Source of the DNA: Bacteroidota bacterium
GTDB taxonomy: Bacteria; Bacteroidota; Bacteroidia; B-17B0; Aurantibacillaceae
Direction of reading: 5' to 3'
Assembly (NCBI GenBank): GCA_016711805.1
Contig: JADJSH010000012.1
Span: 84,975-148,974, forward strand
DNA: 64,000 nt
The position numbers and the translations under genes were made by a program. Below are positions 1-8,975 of this stretch, in pieces. The first letter of the stretch is position 1; every line of letters begins with the position of its first letter. Below the pieces are notes generated by a model. It did not search any database and was not told the DNA's origin. It was given only the letters and a program-made list of their open reading frames with translations.

Positions 1-2
1 CA

Positions 3-791
3 AAAATCGAAGTCACTAAAAAAGAAACAAACGAATTAATTGGTCCTTACTACGCTAACTCAAAAACTGGTAAATACTTAATGGCTATTTCTCCAGGAAG
101 TGGTTATAAAATTAAAATTACAGTAGCGGGAATGGATCCTATTGAAGAGGAAATAGATGTAGAGAAATTGCAAAAGTTTGTAGAAATCAGAAAAGATTTT
201 TATGTGTATTCTCCAGGGTTTGAAAACAAGAAAAATCAAATCTCTGTAAAAACAATTTTAGATAGTTTATTAAATACAGCAACAAGTGTTGAGGCATTTA
301 AAAACGACGCTGTTATAAACAATGTAGTAGATGCTAATACATCAACACCAACAAAAACAACTACGGTTGTAGAGCCAGTAAAACCAGCAACTAATGTTCC
401 TTGTGACGGTGGCACTCCTCCAGATTTCTCAGCCGTTAAAGGTAAATCATTAAATGATCCAGCAGTATACAAACAGTTTTTAGATATTGGTGGTAATATG
501 TGCGCTGATGGTATGGTATTCAAAATTCAAATTGCAGCTTACCAACATCCCGAAAATTATAAATATGGACATTTAAAGCAATTTGGCAAACCCGAGGAAA
601 TTAAATACCCAGATGGCATTACGCGTTTTACGCAATTAAGTTTTGCAACTATTAAAGAGGCTGAGGTTGCTCGCCAAAAAATAATCGCAAAAGGACAAAA
701 AGATGCTTGGATAACTGTCTTTATAGATGGTAAACGCTTTACATTAGAGGAACTAATTTTAGTGAACTTTAACGGCAAAGCAATTAACTAA
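3..791 (+). CDS. C-terminal part of a large envelope protein, SPOR-like C-terminus (5' end outside window)
   Basis: The frame is open to the left edge, so this is the 3' part of a longer gene; an ATG at 81 exists but nothing favours it as the start. The first ~50 codons, containing TGKYLMAISPG, resemble the carboxypeptidase-regulatory-like segment that follows PD40 repeats in Bacteroidota OmpA-type proteins. A low-complexity linker rich in Thr, Val and Pro follows. The last ~85 residues, from FKIQIAAYQ to the end, resemble a SPOR-like fold that binds denuded peptidoglycan in other bacteria. An envelope or periplasmic role is inferred. A terminator lies 20 bases downstream. Family assignment is by resemblance only. 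Confidence 0.6.
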   Translation, partial: KIEVTKKETNELIGPYYANSKTGKYLMAISPGSGYKIKITVAGMDPIEEEIDVEKLQKFVEIRKDFYVYSPGFENKKNQISVKTILDSLLNTATSVEAFKNDAVINNVVDANTSTPTKTTTVVEPVKPATNVPCDGGTPPDFSAVKGKSLNDPAVYKQFLDIGGNMCADGMVFKIQIAAYQHPENYKYGHLKQFGKPEEIKYPDGITRFTQLSFATIKEAEVARQKIIAKGQKDAWITVFIDGKRFTLEELILVNFNGKAIN

Positions 792-810
792 AAAATATTA
801 TTTTTTAAAG

Positions 811-839
811 AGCGTGTATTTATAATGCACGCTTTTTTT
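811..839 (+). terminator. Rho-independent terminator
   Basis: The stem AGCGTG (811-816) pairs with CACGCT (828-833) and is followed by seven T residues. It ends the envelope-protein transcript. Confidence 0.75.
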
Positions 840-915
840 ATGTTAAAAATATACAGTAAGCGTTAAGGATGTTTAAAATCACAAAATGCGATGTCGAACC
901 CCATTTTATCTAATG

Positions 916-923
916 TAACTTTG
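916..923 (+). promoter_or_regulatory. -7 box TAACTTTG for the small ORF at 946
   Basis: This is an exact match to the Bacteroidota -7 consensus TAnnTTTG, 22 bases before the ATG at 946. I did not find a convincing -33 element. Confidence 0.5.
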
Positions 924-945
924 TAGTAGATTAATAATTACTACA

Positions 946-1140
946 ATGAATGATATAGATTGGGAAGATATTGAAGCTTTAGAATCCATCGCTAATCAAT
1001 GTATTTATAAAGGAAAAGAAGTAGGGCAGGCAAGAGCAGCTTTGAAAGCTATCTATGGTTATAACGTTGCTTACGAAGACGAGTTAGATGAAGCTTGTGA
1101 GAATGTAAATAAGCCTAAAGAAAAGAAAGGACTTTTTTGA
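946..1140 (+). CDS. Small acidic protein of unknown function
   Basis: This encodes 64 residues that I do not recognise. It begins MNDIDWEDIEALESIANQC and is mainly acidic in its first half, with a basic, Gly-Leu-Phe-ending tail. There is no signal peptide or membrane segment, so it should be cytosolic and largely helical. A consensus -7 box lies upstream and a strong bidirectional terminator directly follows the stop codon, which supports a real monocistronic gene rather than a chance ORF. It is convergent with dnaN and shares that terminator. Confidence 0.65.
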   Translation: MNDIDWEDIEALESIANQCIYKGKEVGQARAALKAIYGYNVAYEDELDEACENVNKPKEKKGLF

Positions 1141-1148
1141 GCATAAAA

Positions 1149-1178
1149 AAAGGCGTCTACTAATTAGTAGACGCCTTT
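1149..1178 (-). terminator. Bidirectional terminator between the small ORF and dnaN
   Basis: A perfect 15-bp inverted repeat (AAAGGCGTCTACTAA and its complement) has no real loop. Read on the minus strand it is followed by seven T residues, so it terminates dnaN well. Read on the plus strand it has a short T run and can also serve the small ORF. Confidence 0.85.
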
Positions 1179-1196
1179 GAACTTTATAAATGTAAA

Positions 1197-2318
1197 TTAG
1201 TTATTTAACATCACTGGCATTACTAACATCAACACATCTTCAGCAGGATTTGCTTTTTGTGTTGGAACGATAATACCAGCACGGTTAGGAGCGCTCATTT
1301 CAATGGTAATTTCGTCGCTTTCTAAATTCGTAAGCATCTCTAATACAAATTTTGAGTTAAATCCAATTTCCATATCTTCGCCAATATAAGTACACATTAA
1401 TGTTTCGTGTCCTTCATTTGCGAAGTCTAAATCTTCTGCCGAAATTGTTAATTGACTTCCTGCAATTTTTAAACGAATTTGGTGAGTTGCTTTATTAGCA
1501 AATACACTCACACGACGTATGGCACCTAAAAATGCGGGACGATCAACGGTTAATTTATTTGGGTTTTGTTTAGGGATAACCGCTTCATAGTTAGGATATT
1601 TCCCATCGATTAAACGGCACACTAAATTAATATGTCCAAAGCTAAAGTAGGCATTCGTTTTATTGAATTCTACTTTCACTGCATCATCAATACCAGCCAA
1701 TAGATTCTTTAAAACGTTTAATGGTTTTTTAGGCATAATAAAAGAGGCAGAAGCTCCAGCTTTAGCATCGTTACGAGTGTAACGTACTAATTTGTGAGCA
1801 TCCGTCGCCACAAAGATAGAGTTCTCATCAGTAAACTGACAAAACACACCGCTCATTACTGGTCTTAAATCATCATTACCAGTAGCAAAAATGGTTTTAT
1901 TAATCGCATTACCTAACACATCACTTTTAATGATGACAGAGGTTGCAGAATCTACTTTTGGTAATTTTGGGTATTCATCACCATTATGTCCTGTTAAGGT
2001 ATAGTCGCCCGTTTCTGTTTTTAGTTTTGCACTAAATTTTTTATTATCGATGATAAATGAAATAGGTTGCTCTGGTAAATTACTTAATGCTTCTAATAAC
2101 GTTTTTGCTGGAATTGCTAAGCTACCGTTTTCTGATGAATCAACTTTTATGCTAGTAGTAATAGTTGTTTCCATATCGCTAGCAAAAAGCGTTAAGTTGC
2201 CATTATTAAGCTCAAATAAAAAACAATCTAAAATAGGAATTGTATTACTTGAGTTTAATACTCCGCTGATAGATTTTAAATGTTTTAATAAGGTTGATGA
2301 TGATACTACAAAGTTCAT
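1197..2318 (-). CDS. dnaN: DNA polymerase III subunit beta (sliding clamp)
   Basis: This encodes the 373-residue homodimeric ring that tethers the replicative polymerase to DNA. The length and the three repeated clamp domains match the family: N-terminal MNFVVSSSTLLKHLKSI, the central PKKPL and RLIDGKYPNYEAVIP region, and the C-terminal hydrophobic stretch ending in VMPVML. The ATG at 2318 gives the standard N-terminus. A TAAATTTG box lies 22 bases upstream. It stands alone here, away from dnaA, and follows the gldF-gldG-DUF4340 operon on the same strand, which ends 89 bases before its start. Confidence 0.97.
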   Translation of the reverse strand: MNFVVSSSTLLKHLKSISGVLNSSNTIPILDCFLFELNNGNLTLFASDMETTITTSIKVDSSENGSLAIPAKTLLEALSNLPEQPISFIIDNKKFSAKLKTETGDYTLTGHNGDEYPKLPKVDSATSVIIKSDVLGNAINKTIFATGNDDLRPVMSGVFCQFTDENSIFVATDAHKLVRYTRNDAKAGASASFIMPKKPLNVLKNLLAGIDDAVKVEFNKTNAYFSFGHINLVCRLIDGKYPNYEAVIPKQNPNKLTVDRPAFLGAIRRVSVFANKATHQIRLKIAGSQLTISAEDLDFANEGHETLMCTYIGEDMEIGFNSKFVLEMLTNLESDEITIEMSAPNRAGIIVPTQKANPAEDVLMLVMPVMLNN

Positions 2319-2340
2319 ATATGGCTAGTTTTTAATCAAC

Positions 2341-2348
2341 CAAATTTA
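2341..2348 (-). promoter_or_regulatory. -7 box of dnaN
   Basis: On the minus strand this reads TAAATTTG, a consensus Bacteroidota -7 element 22 bases before the dnaN ATG. dnaN is therefore probably transcribed from its own promoter rather than only by readthrough from the gld operon. Confidence 0.5.
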
Positions 2349-2407
2349 ACGATATGAAAACGGTAACTAGGTTTAAAACAGATGTATTTATAAACTACTT
2401 TTTAACA

Positions 2408-3430
2408 TTATTTCCTAGGCAAAAAGTAGGGATATGTTTGCAAAATTTTACCAAAAACATAAAACTGAGCTATTCCATAATCTTTTTTGTTGTTATATCT
2501 AACGTACAATTCATCAGGATCGTAGGTGTAGTTTTTGTTGTATTCTTCGTTTTTTGCAGCGTTTGAATATTTATGAAAAAACTCACACACATTTGTTCCA
2601 TTGTTTCTGTCGGTGATAGTTAAGGTGGCAAACGGAATAGCTGATTTGGATAAAGAATCTACTAAAGGATTTTTTTTATCTAATACAATTTCGCAGTTCA
2701 CATTTTGAAAATATGCTAGGTATTGTTTCATTTTACCTTCGTCAAAAGGTTGATTTCCTTTGCTGGTTTTTAATCCAAAACGTTGCATACTATACAAATC
2801 AATCACAAAGGATGAGTCGGGAATTTCGTGTAAATCTAATTTTATTTGTTTTATTTGAGGTGGACGATAATTGATTAATAAACGATCTCTCCAATCAATT
2901 TCATTGGTATTATAACGCGTTGATAAAAAGCCGTCGAATCCAGGAATATGAGTAACAAAAGGATCTTCGTAGTTTTCGCCTGTTTCTAAATTTGTTAAAA
3001 GCATATAAGTTCCAGTATGGTCTTGTGTATTATTTCCAACATAATATTGTTTTACTTTTTTGCCTTTACTGTATATTTCTATTTTGGTAGATTTAGCTGC
3101 TAATACTTTTATGACATTAACTTTACCTTGTTTAGATACAGGTGATTTAACTTCAACAGATCTAATGGTATATAATAAGACTTCAATAACATCTGGTCGC
3201 ACATGAAATTTTCCATCCAATACCCATCCACTTTTTGTACGTTCTACTAAAACTTGCTTCCCTTCTTTATCCGCTAAAAATATTTTATCAATAGATGCTG
3301 TGTCTTTAAATTTAAAGTCACTCGCTTCTTTGTCTAATGTTGAGGTATTTCCTTTTGTTTTATATATATAAATTGATATTCCTGAAAGAGCAATTAGAAT
3401 GGCAAGAATGGCAATGGTTGATTTTTTCAT
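2408..3430 (-). CDS. DUF4340-type membrane-anchored protein in the gldFG operon
   Basis: This 340-residue protein has one N-terminal transmembrane helix (about residues 6-24) followed by a long extracytoplasmic region with a DUF4340-like pattern (IDKIFLADKEGKQVLVERT, then SGWVL). Proteins of this family are usually encoded beside GldG-like auxiliary ABC proteins. It begins 16 bases after gldG on the same strand, so it is almost certainly cotranscribed and may be an accessory subunit of that transporter. The detailed function is unknown. Confidence 0.75.
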   Translation of the reverse strand: MKKSTIAILAILIALSGISIYIYKTKGNTSTLDKEASDFKFKDTASIDKIFLADKEGKQVLVERTKSGWVLDGKFHVRPDVIEVLLYTIRSVEVKSPVSKQGKVNVIKVLAAKSTKIEIYSKGKKVKQYYVGNNTQDHTGTYMLLTNLETGENYEDPFVTHIPGFDGFLSTRYNTNEIDWRDRLLINYRPPQIKQIKLDLHEIPDSSFVIDLYSMQRFGLKTSKGNQPFDEGKMKQYLAYFQNVNCEIVLDKKNPLVDSLSKSAIPFATLTITDRNNGTNVCEFFHKYSNAAKNEEYNKNYTYDPDELYVRYNNKKDYGIAQFYVFGKILQTYPYFLPRK

Positions 3431-3446
3431 AAAAAGAGATTTGAAT

Positions 3447-5147
3447 TTATTTGCTGTATTTTTTCTTGCGGATGTAAAACTGAATAATGCCGAAGCAGAT
3501 AATAATTAGTAATGGTAAACCAACATTGGTTAATTTCCATTTAGAAACTTGTGTCGCTATTTTCTTTTTATCCAGCAATCTTAATTTTACTTCTCGTGAA
3601 CGCAAGTGCAATAAGCTTTCATCATCTAGTAAATAATTCATACAGTTTAATAAGAAGGTTTTATTTGCAAACTGCTGATTTGAATATCTGTCGTAACCAA
3701 CAGGGTATATCATTCCAGTATTTATATTAAATTCGTTTTTAGCAATATCGCCATCGGTTACTACAATCATTTTTGTTGGTACACTTTTATCTTTAAAATT
3801 AAAAATACTGTCTTCTAAAATAGCTCTCGTGATACGGTTTTTGTAATTAGACTCAAAACTACCCTCCAGCAAACAAGCTACATTTTGAAATGAATTTTTA
3901 AACTGACTCTCTTGTGGTTTAAGTTTTACTTGAGCAGCTAATATTCTGGCAGGAGTTGGTAAAGTTTTAGTGTATCTGGAAGTTTGTAATAAAATAGTTT
4001 TGGTAACATCTTTTGCAAAAACCGTGTCCAAAGTTCCGATATATTCTGTGCGAATTAAATCTAAATTTTTTACAATGGGATGATTAGCTGCTGGTAGAAT
4101 TAATGGATAGTAATTCCAAGGGAAAGGTTTAAAATCAGGTTGACCTTTCTTTATTCCAACATTTACAGGCACTTGTGCACATTGTAAATCTTGAACTAAT
4201 ACCTGATTTAATCGCACTCCATACTTAAATAAAATATCATCTAAGTTAAGTTCGTTTTTAAAACCTAACGAAAACCCTCTGGTTGTTAAAGTATCACGAT
4301 TCACATAAATAGGTTCAATTAGCCATAATGCTTTGCCGCCATGCATGATAAACTGGTCGATGATGAATTTATCTTTTTCATCAAACATAGAGTCGGGTTG
4401 CGCAATAACAATAGCATCAGCGCCTTTTAAGGCATATAGTTTGTGATTGATATTTACACGTGACACATTGTAATATTCCGTTAAAGAGCGCATAAAATCT
4501 GCGCCTCTGATGGTATCTAATTCGCCATGACCTTCAACAAATAATACTTCTGGTTTTTTTAGTAAGGTTGTTTTTTTGATAGAATTAATTAAACCATATT
4601 CTAGTTCTTGTACCGAGATGTTGATGTTTTGTTCTTCGGATTGAGCCGACAATTGACGTTTAAATATTTGCCAAACAGATTCTTTACCTTTATAGGTAAC
4701 AATTGCCCCTGGCCATATTAAGGTTTCTGAAACTTTTTGATTACTGCGGTCAACAATTTGTTCAGGCATGATGCCTTTATCAAATAATTGCTTTTCAATT
4801 TTGTCAGTTTCTTCTTTATTAGGATTATCTAAAGGATTGATTAATTCGTATTGCAAATTATCATTTGAATAGGCTCTAAATTCATCTAATATCTCCTTGG
4901 TTTCGTTTTTTAAACGAGTGAAATTTGGATTGAAATCTCCTTGTAAATACACTTTGATATAAACAACGTCATCTAACTTCTTTAATAATTCTTTGGTAGA
5001 TTCTGAGAGTGTGTAACGTTTTTCGGTTGTTAAATCAAAACGTTTAAATAAAAAGGAGGCTGAAAAATTGATTAATAATAAAATAGAAATCACCACCAAA
5101 ACCATGATGATATCTTTTTGCTTGCGTATAGATTTTTTCTGTGTCAT
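3447..5147 (-). CDS. gldG: Gliding-motility-associated ABC transporter substrate-binding protein GldG
   Basis: This encodes 566 residues, the usual size for GldG. A transmembrane helix lies near residues 13-33, followed by a large periplasmic region with the GldG/IFT52-like core (VLFVEGHGELDT, then ALKGADAIVIAQP), and a second transmembrane helix lies about 20 residues before the C-terminus. With GldF it forms the membrane part of an ABC system needed for gliding in Flavobacterium. The start is one base after the gldF stop, so translation is probably coupled. The ATPase partner GldA is not in this window. Confidence 0.92.
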   Translation of the reverse strand: MTQKKSIRKQKDIIMVLVVISILLLINFSASFLFKRFDLTTEKRYTLSESTKELLKKLDDVVYIKVYLQGDFNPNFTRLKNETKEILDEFRAYSNDNLQYELINPLDNPNKEETDKIEKQLFDKGIMPEQIVDRSNQKVSETLIWPGAIVTYKGKESVWQIFKRQLSAQSEEQNINISVQELEYGLINSIKKTTLLKKPEVLFVEGHGELDTIRGADFMRSLTEYYNVSRVNINHKLYALKGADAIVIAQPDSMFDEKDKFIIDQFIMHGGKALWLIEPIYVNRDTLTTRGFSLGFKNELNLDDILFKYGVRLNQVLVQDLQCAQVPVNVGIKKGQPDFKPFPWNYYPLILPAANHPIVKNLDLIRTEYIGTLDTVFAKDVTKTILLQTSRYTKTLPTPARILAAQVKLKPQESQFKNSFQNVACLLEGSFESNYKNRITRAILEDSIFNFKDKSVPTKMIVVTDGDIAKNEFNINTGMIYPVGYDRYSNQQFANKTFLLNCMNYLLDDESLLHLRSREVKLRLLDKKKIATQVSKWKLTNVGLPLLIIICFGIIQFYIRKKKYSK

Positions 5148-5148
5148 A

Positions 5149-5889
5149 TTACCACTTCCTGCTTTCTAAAACTAGTTTGGATAATAAATTAAAAAAGGCA
5201 ATCAAGCTTAAAAAATAAACTACATCACGCGTATCAATCACTCCTCGACTCATGCTGATATAATGCGCATTCATTCCTAAACCTTTTACTAAAGCATCGT
5301 ATTTGCCAAATATGCCTGAAGCTGAAATGAAATCGAAGCCGATATAAGTAATAAAACATAATAGTAAAGCCATAATAAAGGCAATCACTTGATTTTCGGA
5401 AATAGCAGATGCAAAAGTACCAACCGCTACAAAGCCCGCACCTAAAAATAATAAGCCAATATACGAGCCCCACATGCCACCAGTATCAATATTACCTTTT
5501 GGCGCACCTAATTGATGTACCGAATAATAATATATTAAAGTTGGAAGTAATGATACAATTACCAAAACTACGCCAGCAAAATATTTTGCTAATACAATTT
5601 GTAATTCTGTTAAAGGTCGCGTTAATAGTAATTCAATGGTTCCAGTTTTCTTTTCTTCCGAAAAGCTACGCATGGTAATTGCTGGAATTAAGAACAAATA
5701 CACCCAAGGCGCTAAAATAAATAAGGGGTCAATATTGGCAAAGCCATTTTCTAAAACATTTGAGCCAGCACTTTCGGTTGGCACTAACCACATAAAAGTA
5801 CCAATGCCTGTGATAAAAACTCCTATAGCAATATAGCCAATCAGTGAGCTTAAAAAACTTCGTATTTCTTTAATTAATAAGGTAAACAT
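5149..5889 (-). CDS. gldF: Gliding-motility-associated ABC transporter permease GldF
   Basis: This 246-residue ABC-2 type permease has about six transmembrane helices. The conserved cytoplasmic segment MRSFSEEKKTGTIELLLTRP, which follows the second helix, is typical of ABC-2 permeases of the GldF/NosY group. It is the first gene of the gldF-gldG-DUF4340 operon and has a -7 box directly upstream. It belongs to the gliding apparatus of Bacteroidota, although homologues also occur in non-gliding members, so motility cannot be concluded from it alone. Confidence 0.93.
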   Translation of the reverse strand: MFTLLIKEIRSFLSSLIGYIAIGVFITGIGTFMWLVPTESAGSNVLENGFANIDPLFILAPWVYLFLIPAITMRSFSEEKKTGTIELLLTRPLTELQIVLAKYFAGVVLVIVSLLPTLIYYYSVHQLGAPKGNIDTGGMWGSYIGLLFLGAGFVAVGTFASAISENQVIAFIMALLLCFITYIGFDFISASGIFGKYDALVKGLGMNAHYISMSRGVIDTRDVVYFLSLIAFFNLLSKLVLESRKW

Positions 5890-5896
5890 ACAAAAA

Positions 5897-5904
5897 CAAA
5901 AATA
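5897..5904 (-). promoter_or_regulatory. -7 box of the gldFG operon
   Basis: The minus strand reads TATTTTTG, matching TAnnTTTG, and ends seven bases before the gldF ATG. The leader would be very short. Confidence 0.45.
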
Positions 5905-5980
5905 GCAATAGATTTTGAAAATATACTATTATCTTATACTAACTCGATTTTTTTTAATGTAATTTAGCATTCTCTTAAAC

Positions 5981-6613
5981 ATGATTAAAACGGCTAATAT
6001 TATTTCTCATCTGTTTCATCCATTATTAATGGCTACTTACGGTTGTTTAATTGTTTTTTTTGGCTTAACAGATACCATTTATTTTATCTTCACCCCTTTT
6101 AAATTAAAGCTGGTTTTAACCTTCACTATTTTTTCTTTTACCTTTTTATTGCCAGTTTTAAATTTGCTGATTTTATATAAATTAGGATATGTTTCTTCTT
6201 TAAGGATTGAAAATAGAAGAGAAAGAGCCTTTCCATTATTAATGACTTCCTTATGCTATTTTGGATTGTTTTATATGATTTATGATTTCAATATTTGGCC
6301 GGCTATTAAACTATTTATTTTAGGCGGAGGCTTATGCATTTTTTTTGCAGCAATTGTTACTTTATGGTGGCAAATTAGCACACACATGATAGGCATTGGC
6401 GGCTTAATTGGTGCTTTATTAGCTATTTGTTATTTCATGCAGATGCCTATATTATTAGCCATTTGCGCTTGCGTTATGCTTGCAGGTTGTATTGGTTTTG
6501 CTCGATTGAAGCTTAATGCACACACGCCTACACAAGTATATGTAGGCTTTATTTTTGGCTGTTTGCTGCAATTTTCTTTATTTTTCTTGGCACAAAGCAT
6601 TACATTTGTTTAG
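5981..6613 (+). CDS. PAP2-like membrane protein with degenerate phosphatase motifs
   Basis: This 210-residue protein has about six transmembrane helices. Three spaced motifs resemble those of PAP2 lipid phosphatases: ENRRERAFP (residues 77-85) for the KxxxxxxRP motif, STHMIG (133-138) for PSGH, and ARLKLNAHTPTQVYVGFIFG (174-193) for the third motif, with Arg175 and His181 in place. The PSG of motif 2 has become IST and the aspartate of motif 3 is replaced. Either it is a diverged enzyme acting on lipid or undecaprenyl phosphates, or it has lost activity. It is divergent from gldF and 10 bases ahead of the next gene. Confidence 0.65.
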   Translation: MIKTANIISHLFHPLLMATYGCLIVFFGLTDTIYFIFTPFKLKLVLTFTIFSFTFLLPVLNLLILYKLGYVSSLRIENRRERAFPLLMTSLCYFGLFYMIYDFNIWPAIKLFILGGGLCIFFAAIVTLWWQISTHMIGIGGLIGALLAICYFMQMPILLAICACVMLAGCIGFARLKLNAHTPTQVYVGFIFGCLLQFSLFFLAQSITFV

Positions 6614-6623
6614 TCAATAAACT

Positions 6624-7637
6624 ATGAACTTAATAACAGGAGCCACAGGATTAGTAGGTGCACATGTTGCTCTGCAACTTTTACAGCAAGGTAAATCGGT
6701 GGTTGCTATTAAGAGAGAAGGAAGTGATTTATCGAAAACTAAAAAATTATTTTCTTACTATACTTCTGATTTCGAGCAGTTATTTAATCAGATAAAATGG
6801 GTAGATGCTGATATATCAGATATCTATGCCATATTAGATGCTTTAGAAGGTGTTGATGCCGTTTATCATTGTGCGGGATTTGTTTCATTTAATCATAAAC
6901 AAAAAAAACAAATTCATGCTATTAATACAGTTGGTACAGCTAATGTAGTGAATGCTTGTTTAGAAAAAGGAAATGTAAAACTGTGCTATGTAAGTTCTAT
7001 TGCAACGCTTCAAAATCCAGATATTACTAAAAACATTGATGAATCTGTGTATTGGAAATCATCACCATCTGCCAGCGATTATGCAATTAGTAAATATAAT
7101 GGTGAACGTGAGGTATGGCGTGGAATGGAAGAGGGATTAAATGCCGTAATTGTAAATCCAGGAATTATTTTAGGTCCAGGTTTTTGGTATCAAAGCTCAG
7201 GTAAATTAATTGATACGTGTTACAAAGGAAATCCATTTTATACGGAAGGTTCTAGCGCAACCATTGATGCTAAAGATGTAGCGGCTTGTATGATTCAATT
7301 AACAGAACAACATCATTTTGGAAAACGTTTTGTATTAATTGAAAATAATTATTCTTTTAAAGAAATATTATCTGAAACACACAAAGCCTTGGGTAAAAGA
7401 GAACCATACATGAATGCTGGAAAAGGATTATTAATGCTAGCTAAATGGATGGATAGTTTTAGATGTATGATTAGTGGTAAAGAACCTATCATTACGAAAG
7501 AAACAATTACAGCAGCTTTAGAAAAAAACACCTTCAGTAATACTCGTATTAAACAGGCGCTTAATTTTAATTTTACCCCGTTACAAGAAACTTTAAAATT
7601 TGTTTCCACAACTTTTTTAAATGATCTTAAAAAATAA
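6624..7637 (+). CDS. NAD(P)-dependent epimerase/dehydratase family protein
   Basis: This is a 337-residue extended SDR. The Rossmann nucleotide-binding motif GATGLVGAH is at residues 6-14, the catalytic serine lies in CYVSSIATL, and the YxxxK pair lies in YAISK (near residue 152). Family members reduce or epimerise nucleotide sugars, or act as dihydroflavonol-4-reductase-like enzymes; the substrate cannot be read from sequence. It follows the PAP2-like gene by 10 bases and runs almost to the next gene, so all three probably form an operon. Confidence 0.85.
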   Translation: MNLITGATGLVGAHVALQLLQQGKSVVAIKREGSDLSKTKKLFSYYTSDFEQLFNQIKWVDADISDIYAILDALEGVDAVYHCAGFVSFNHKQKKQIHAINTVGTANVVNACLEKGNVKLCYVSSIATLQNPDITKNIDESVYWKSSPSASDYAISKYNGEREVWRGMEEGLNAVIVNPGIILGPGFWYQSSGKLIDTCYKGNPFYTEGSSATIDAKDVAACMIQLTEQHHFGKRFVLIENNYSFKEILSETHKALGKREPYMNAGKGLLMLAKWMDSFRCMISGKEPIITKETITAALEKNTFSNTRIKQALNFNFTPLQETLKFVSTTFLNDLKK

Positions 7638-7641
7638 ATTC

Positions 7642-8868
7642 ATGTCTAAATATTTTTATAGTTTAATTTTCATTTTAGCAGCGTCTGTTTTTTTTATTAC
7701 GTGTAAAAGTACCGAAAAAACAGTACTTAAGGAAGAGTCACAACCAGTTGCTACAGAAGTATCAAAAGAATTTGAAGCTCCAAAAACCATCACCTATTTG
7801 CCGCCGCCAGCCGATTCTATTTCTGAAATATCCATTAATTTGGTGGGCGATTTAATGTGTCATTTACCGCAAACTAATAATGCGAAATTAAGTGATGGTA
7901 AGTATGATTTTAATCCAAGTTTCGAATACATTAAACCTTATTTACAAGACGCTGATTTAACCATAGGTAATTTAGAAACAACTTTTGCCGGAACTAGTCA
8001 GCCTTACGCTGGATACCCCGCTTTTAATAGCCCCGACGAGTATTGTACAGCTGTAAAAAACGCTGGTTTTGATTTTTTGGTAACTGCTAATAATCATAGT
8101 ATGGATACAAGAGAAGCTGGTTTATTAAGAACGATTGAAGTCATCAAAAAACATAATTTAGGTTATGCTGGCACTTATTTAAATCAGCGTGATCACGACT
8201 CTATCCGCATCTTAACTATTAAAGGAATCAAATTAGGGATTTTAAATTATACCTACGGTACTAATGGTTCTTACCCCATTTCAGATCACAAATACATGCT
8301 TAATGTAATTGATTCTGCAGGAATCGTAACTGCCGTTAAACAAGCTAAAACACTAGGAGCAGAGATAGTTTTAGTATTTTATCACATGGGTTTAGAAAAC
8401 ATAACAGAGCCTACTCAAGCCCAAAAAGATGCTGTTCGTTTTGCCTTAGACGCAGGAGCTACATTGGTTATTGGAGCACATCCACACGTTGTAGGACCAA
8501 CAAAACAAATGTATTCAAAAGCCATAAATGATACCGCTTTTGTAGCTTATTCGTTGGGTAATTTTTTATCAAATCAGTACTGGAGGTATACCGATGCGGG
8601 CGTTATTTTAAAGATAGTGATTCAGAAAAATTACACTAAAAAAAGAGTTTTTTTTAAGGAGGCAAGTTTTACTCCAACATGGGTGTATAGAGGCGATGGA
8701 GCCAGAAAAATGCATGTTTTATTTCCTGCTCAATGGGGGTTAGATAGTACCAAATTGCCGGTTTTTATTAGTAAATCTCATCAACAAAAAATGAAAGAAG
8801 CCTTTGATGATACGAAGTCAATTATGACTAAAACAAATTCTGAATTAAAGTTGAATTTGTTAAAATAA
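7642..8868 (+). CDS. CapA/PGA-synthesis-like metallophosphatase lipoprotein
   Basis: The start at 7642 is chosen over the in-frame ATG at 7621 because it gives a clean lipoprotein signal, with a hydrophobic helix then the lipobox FITC, and because 7621 overlaps the preceding gene. The 408-residue product carries a CapA-like calcineurin-fold domain: NLVGDLMCH, TIGNLETTF, TANNHSMD, VFYHMG, IGAHPHVV and YSLGNFLSNQ. CapA proteins take part in polyglutamate capsule export or cell-wall-related phosphoester chemistry. No capB or capC is nearby, so a capsule role is not supported here. Outer-membrane or periplasmic location is inferred. Confidence 0.85.
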   Translation: MSKYFYSLIFILAASVFFITCKSTEKTVLKEESQPVATEVSKEFEAPKTITYLPPPADSISEISINLVGDLMCHLPQTNNAKLSDGKYDFNPSFEYIKPYLQDADLTIGNLETTFAGTSQPYAGYPAFNSPDEYCTAVKNAGFDFLVTANNHSMDTREAGLLRTIEVIKKHNLGYAGTYLNQRDHDSIRILTIKGIKLGILNYTYGTNGSYPISDHKYMLNVIDSAGIVTAVKQAKTLGAEIVLVFYHMGLENITEPTQAQKDAVRFALDAGATLVIGAHPHVVGPTKQMYSKAINDTAFVAYSLGNFLSNQYWRYTDAGVILKIVIQKNYTKKRVFFKEASFTPTWVYRGDGARKMHVLFPAQWGLDSTKLPVFISKSHQQKMKEAFDDTKSIMTKTNSELKLNLLK

Positions 8869-8975
8869 TTGGATTTTTAAAGAAAATTAAAAAAAAAGCA
8901 TTTTTTTTTTGGTTTAATAATAGAAAACTGTACATTAGTATATTATAAACCGAGATATTTTTAGAGAGATTTTTT

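Noticed and set aside
2319..2407. Replication origin next to dnaN
   Set aside because: No DnaA box cluster or AT-rich unwinding tract is visible, and dnaA is not adjacent.
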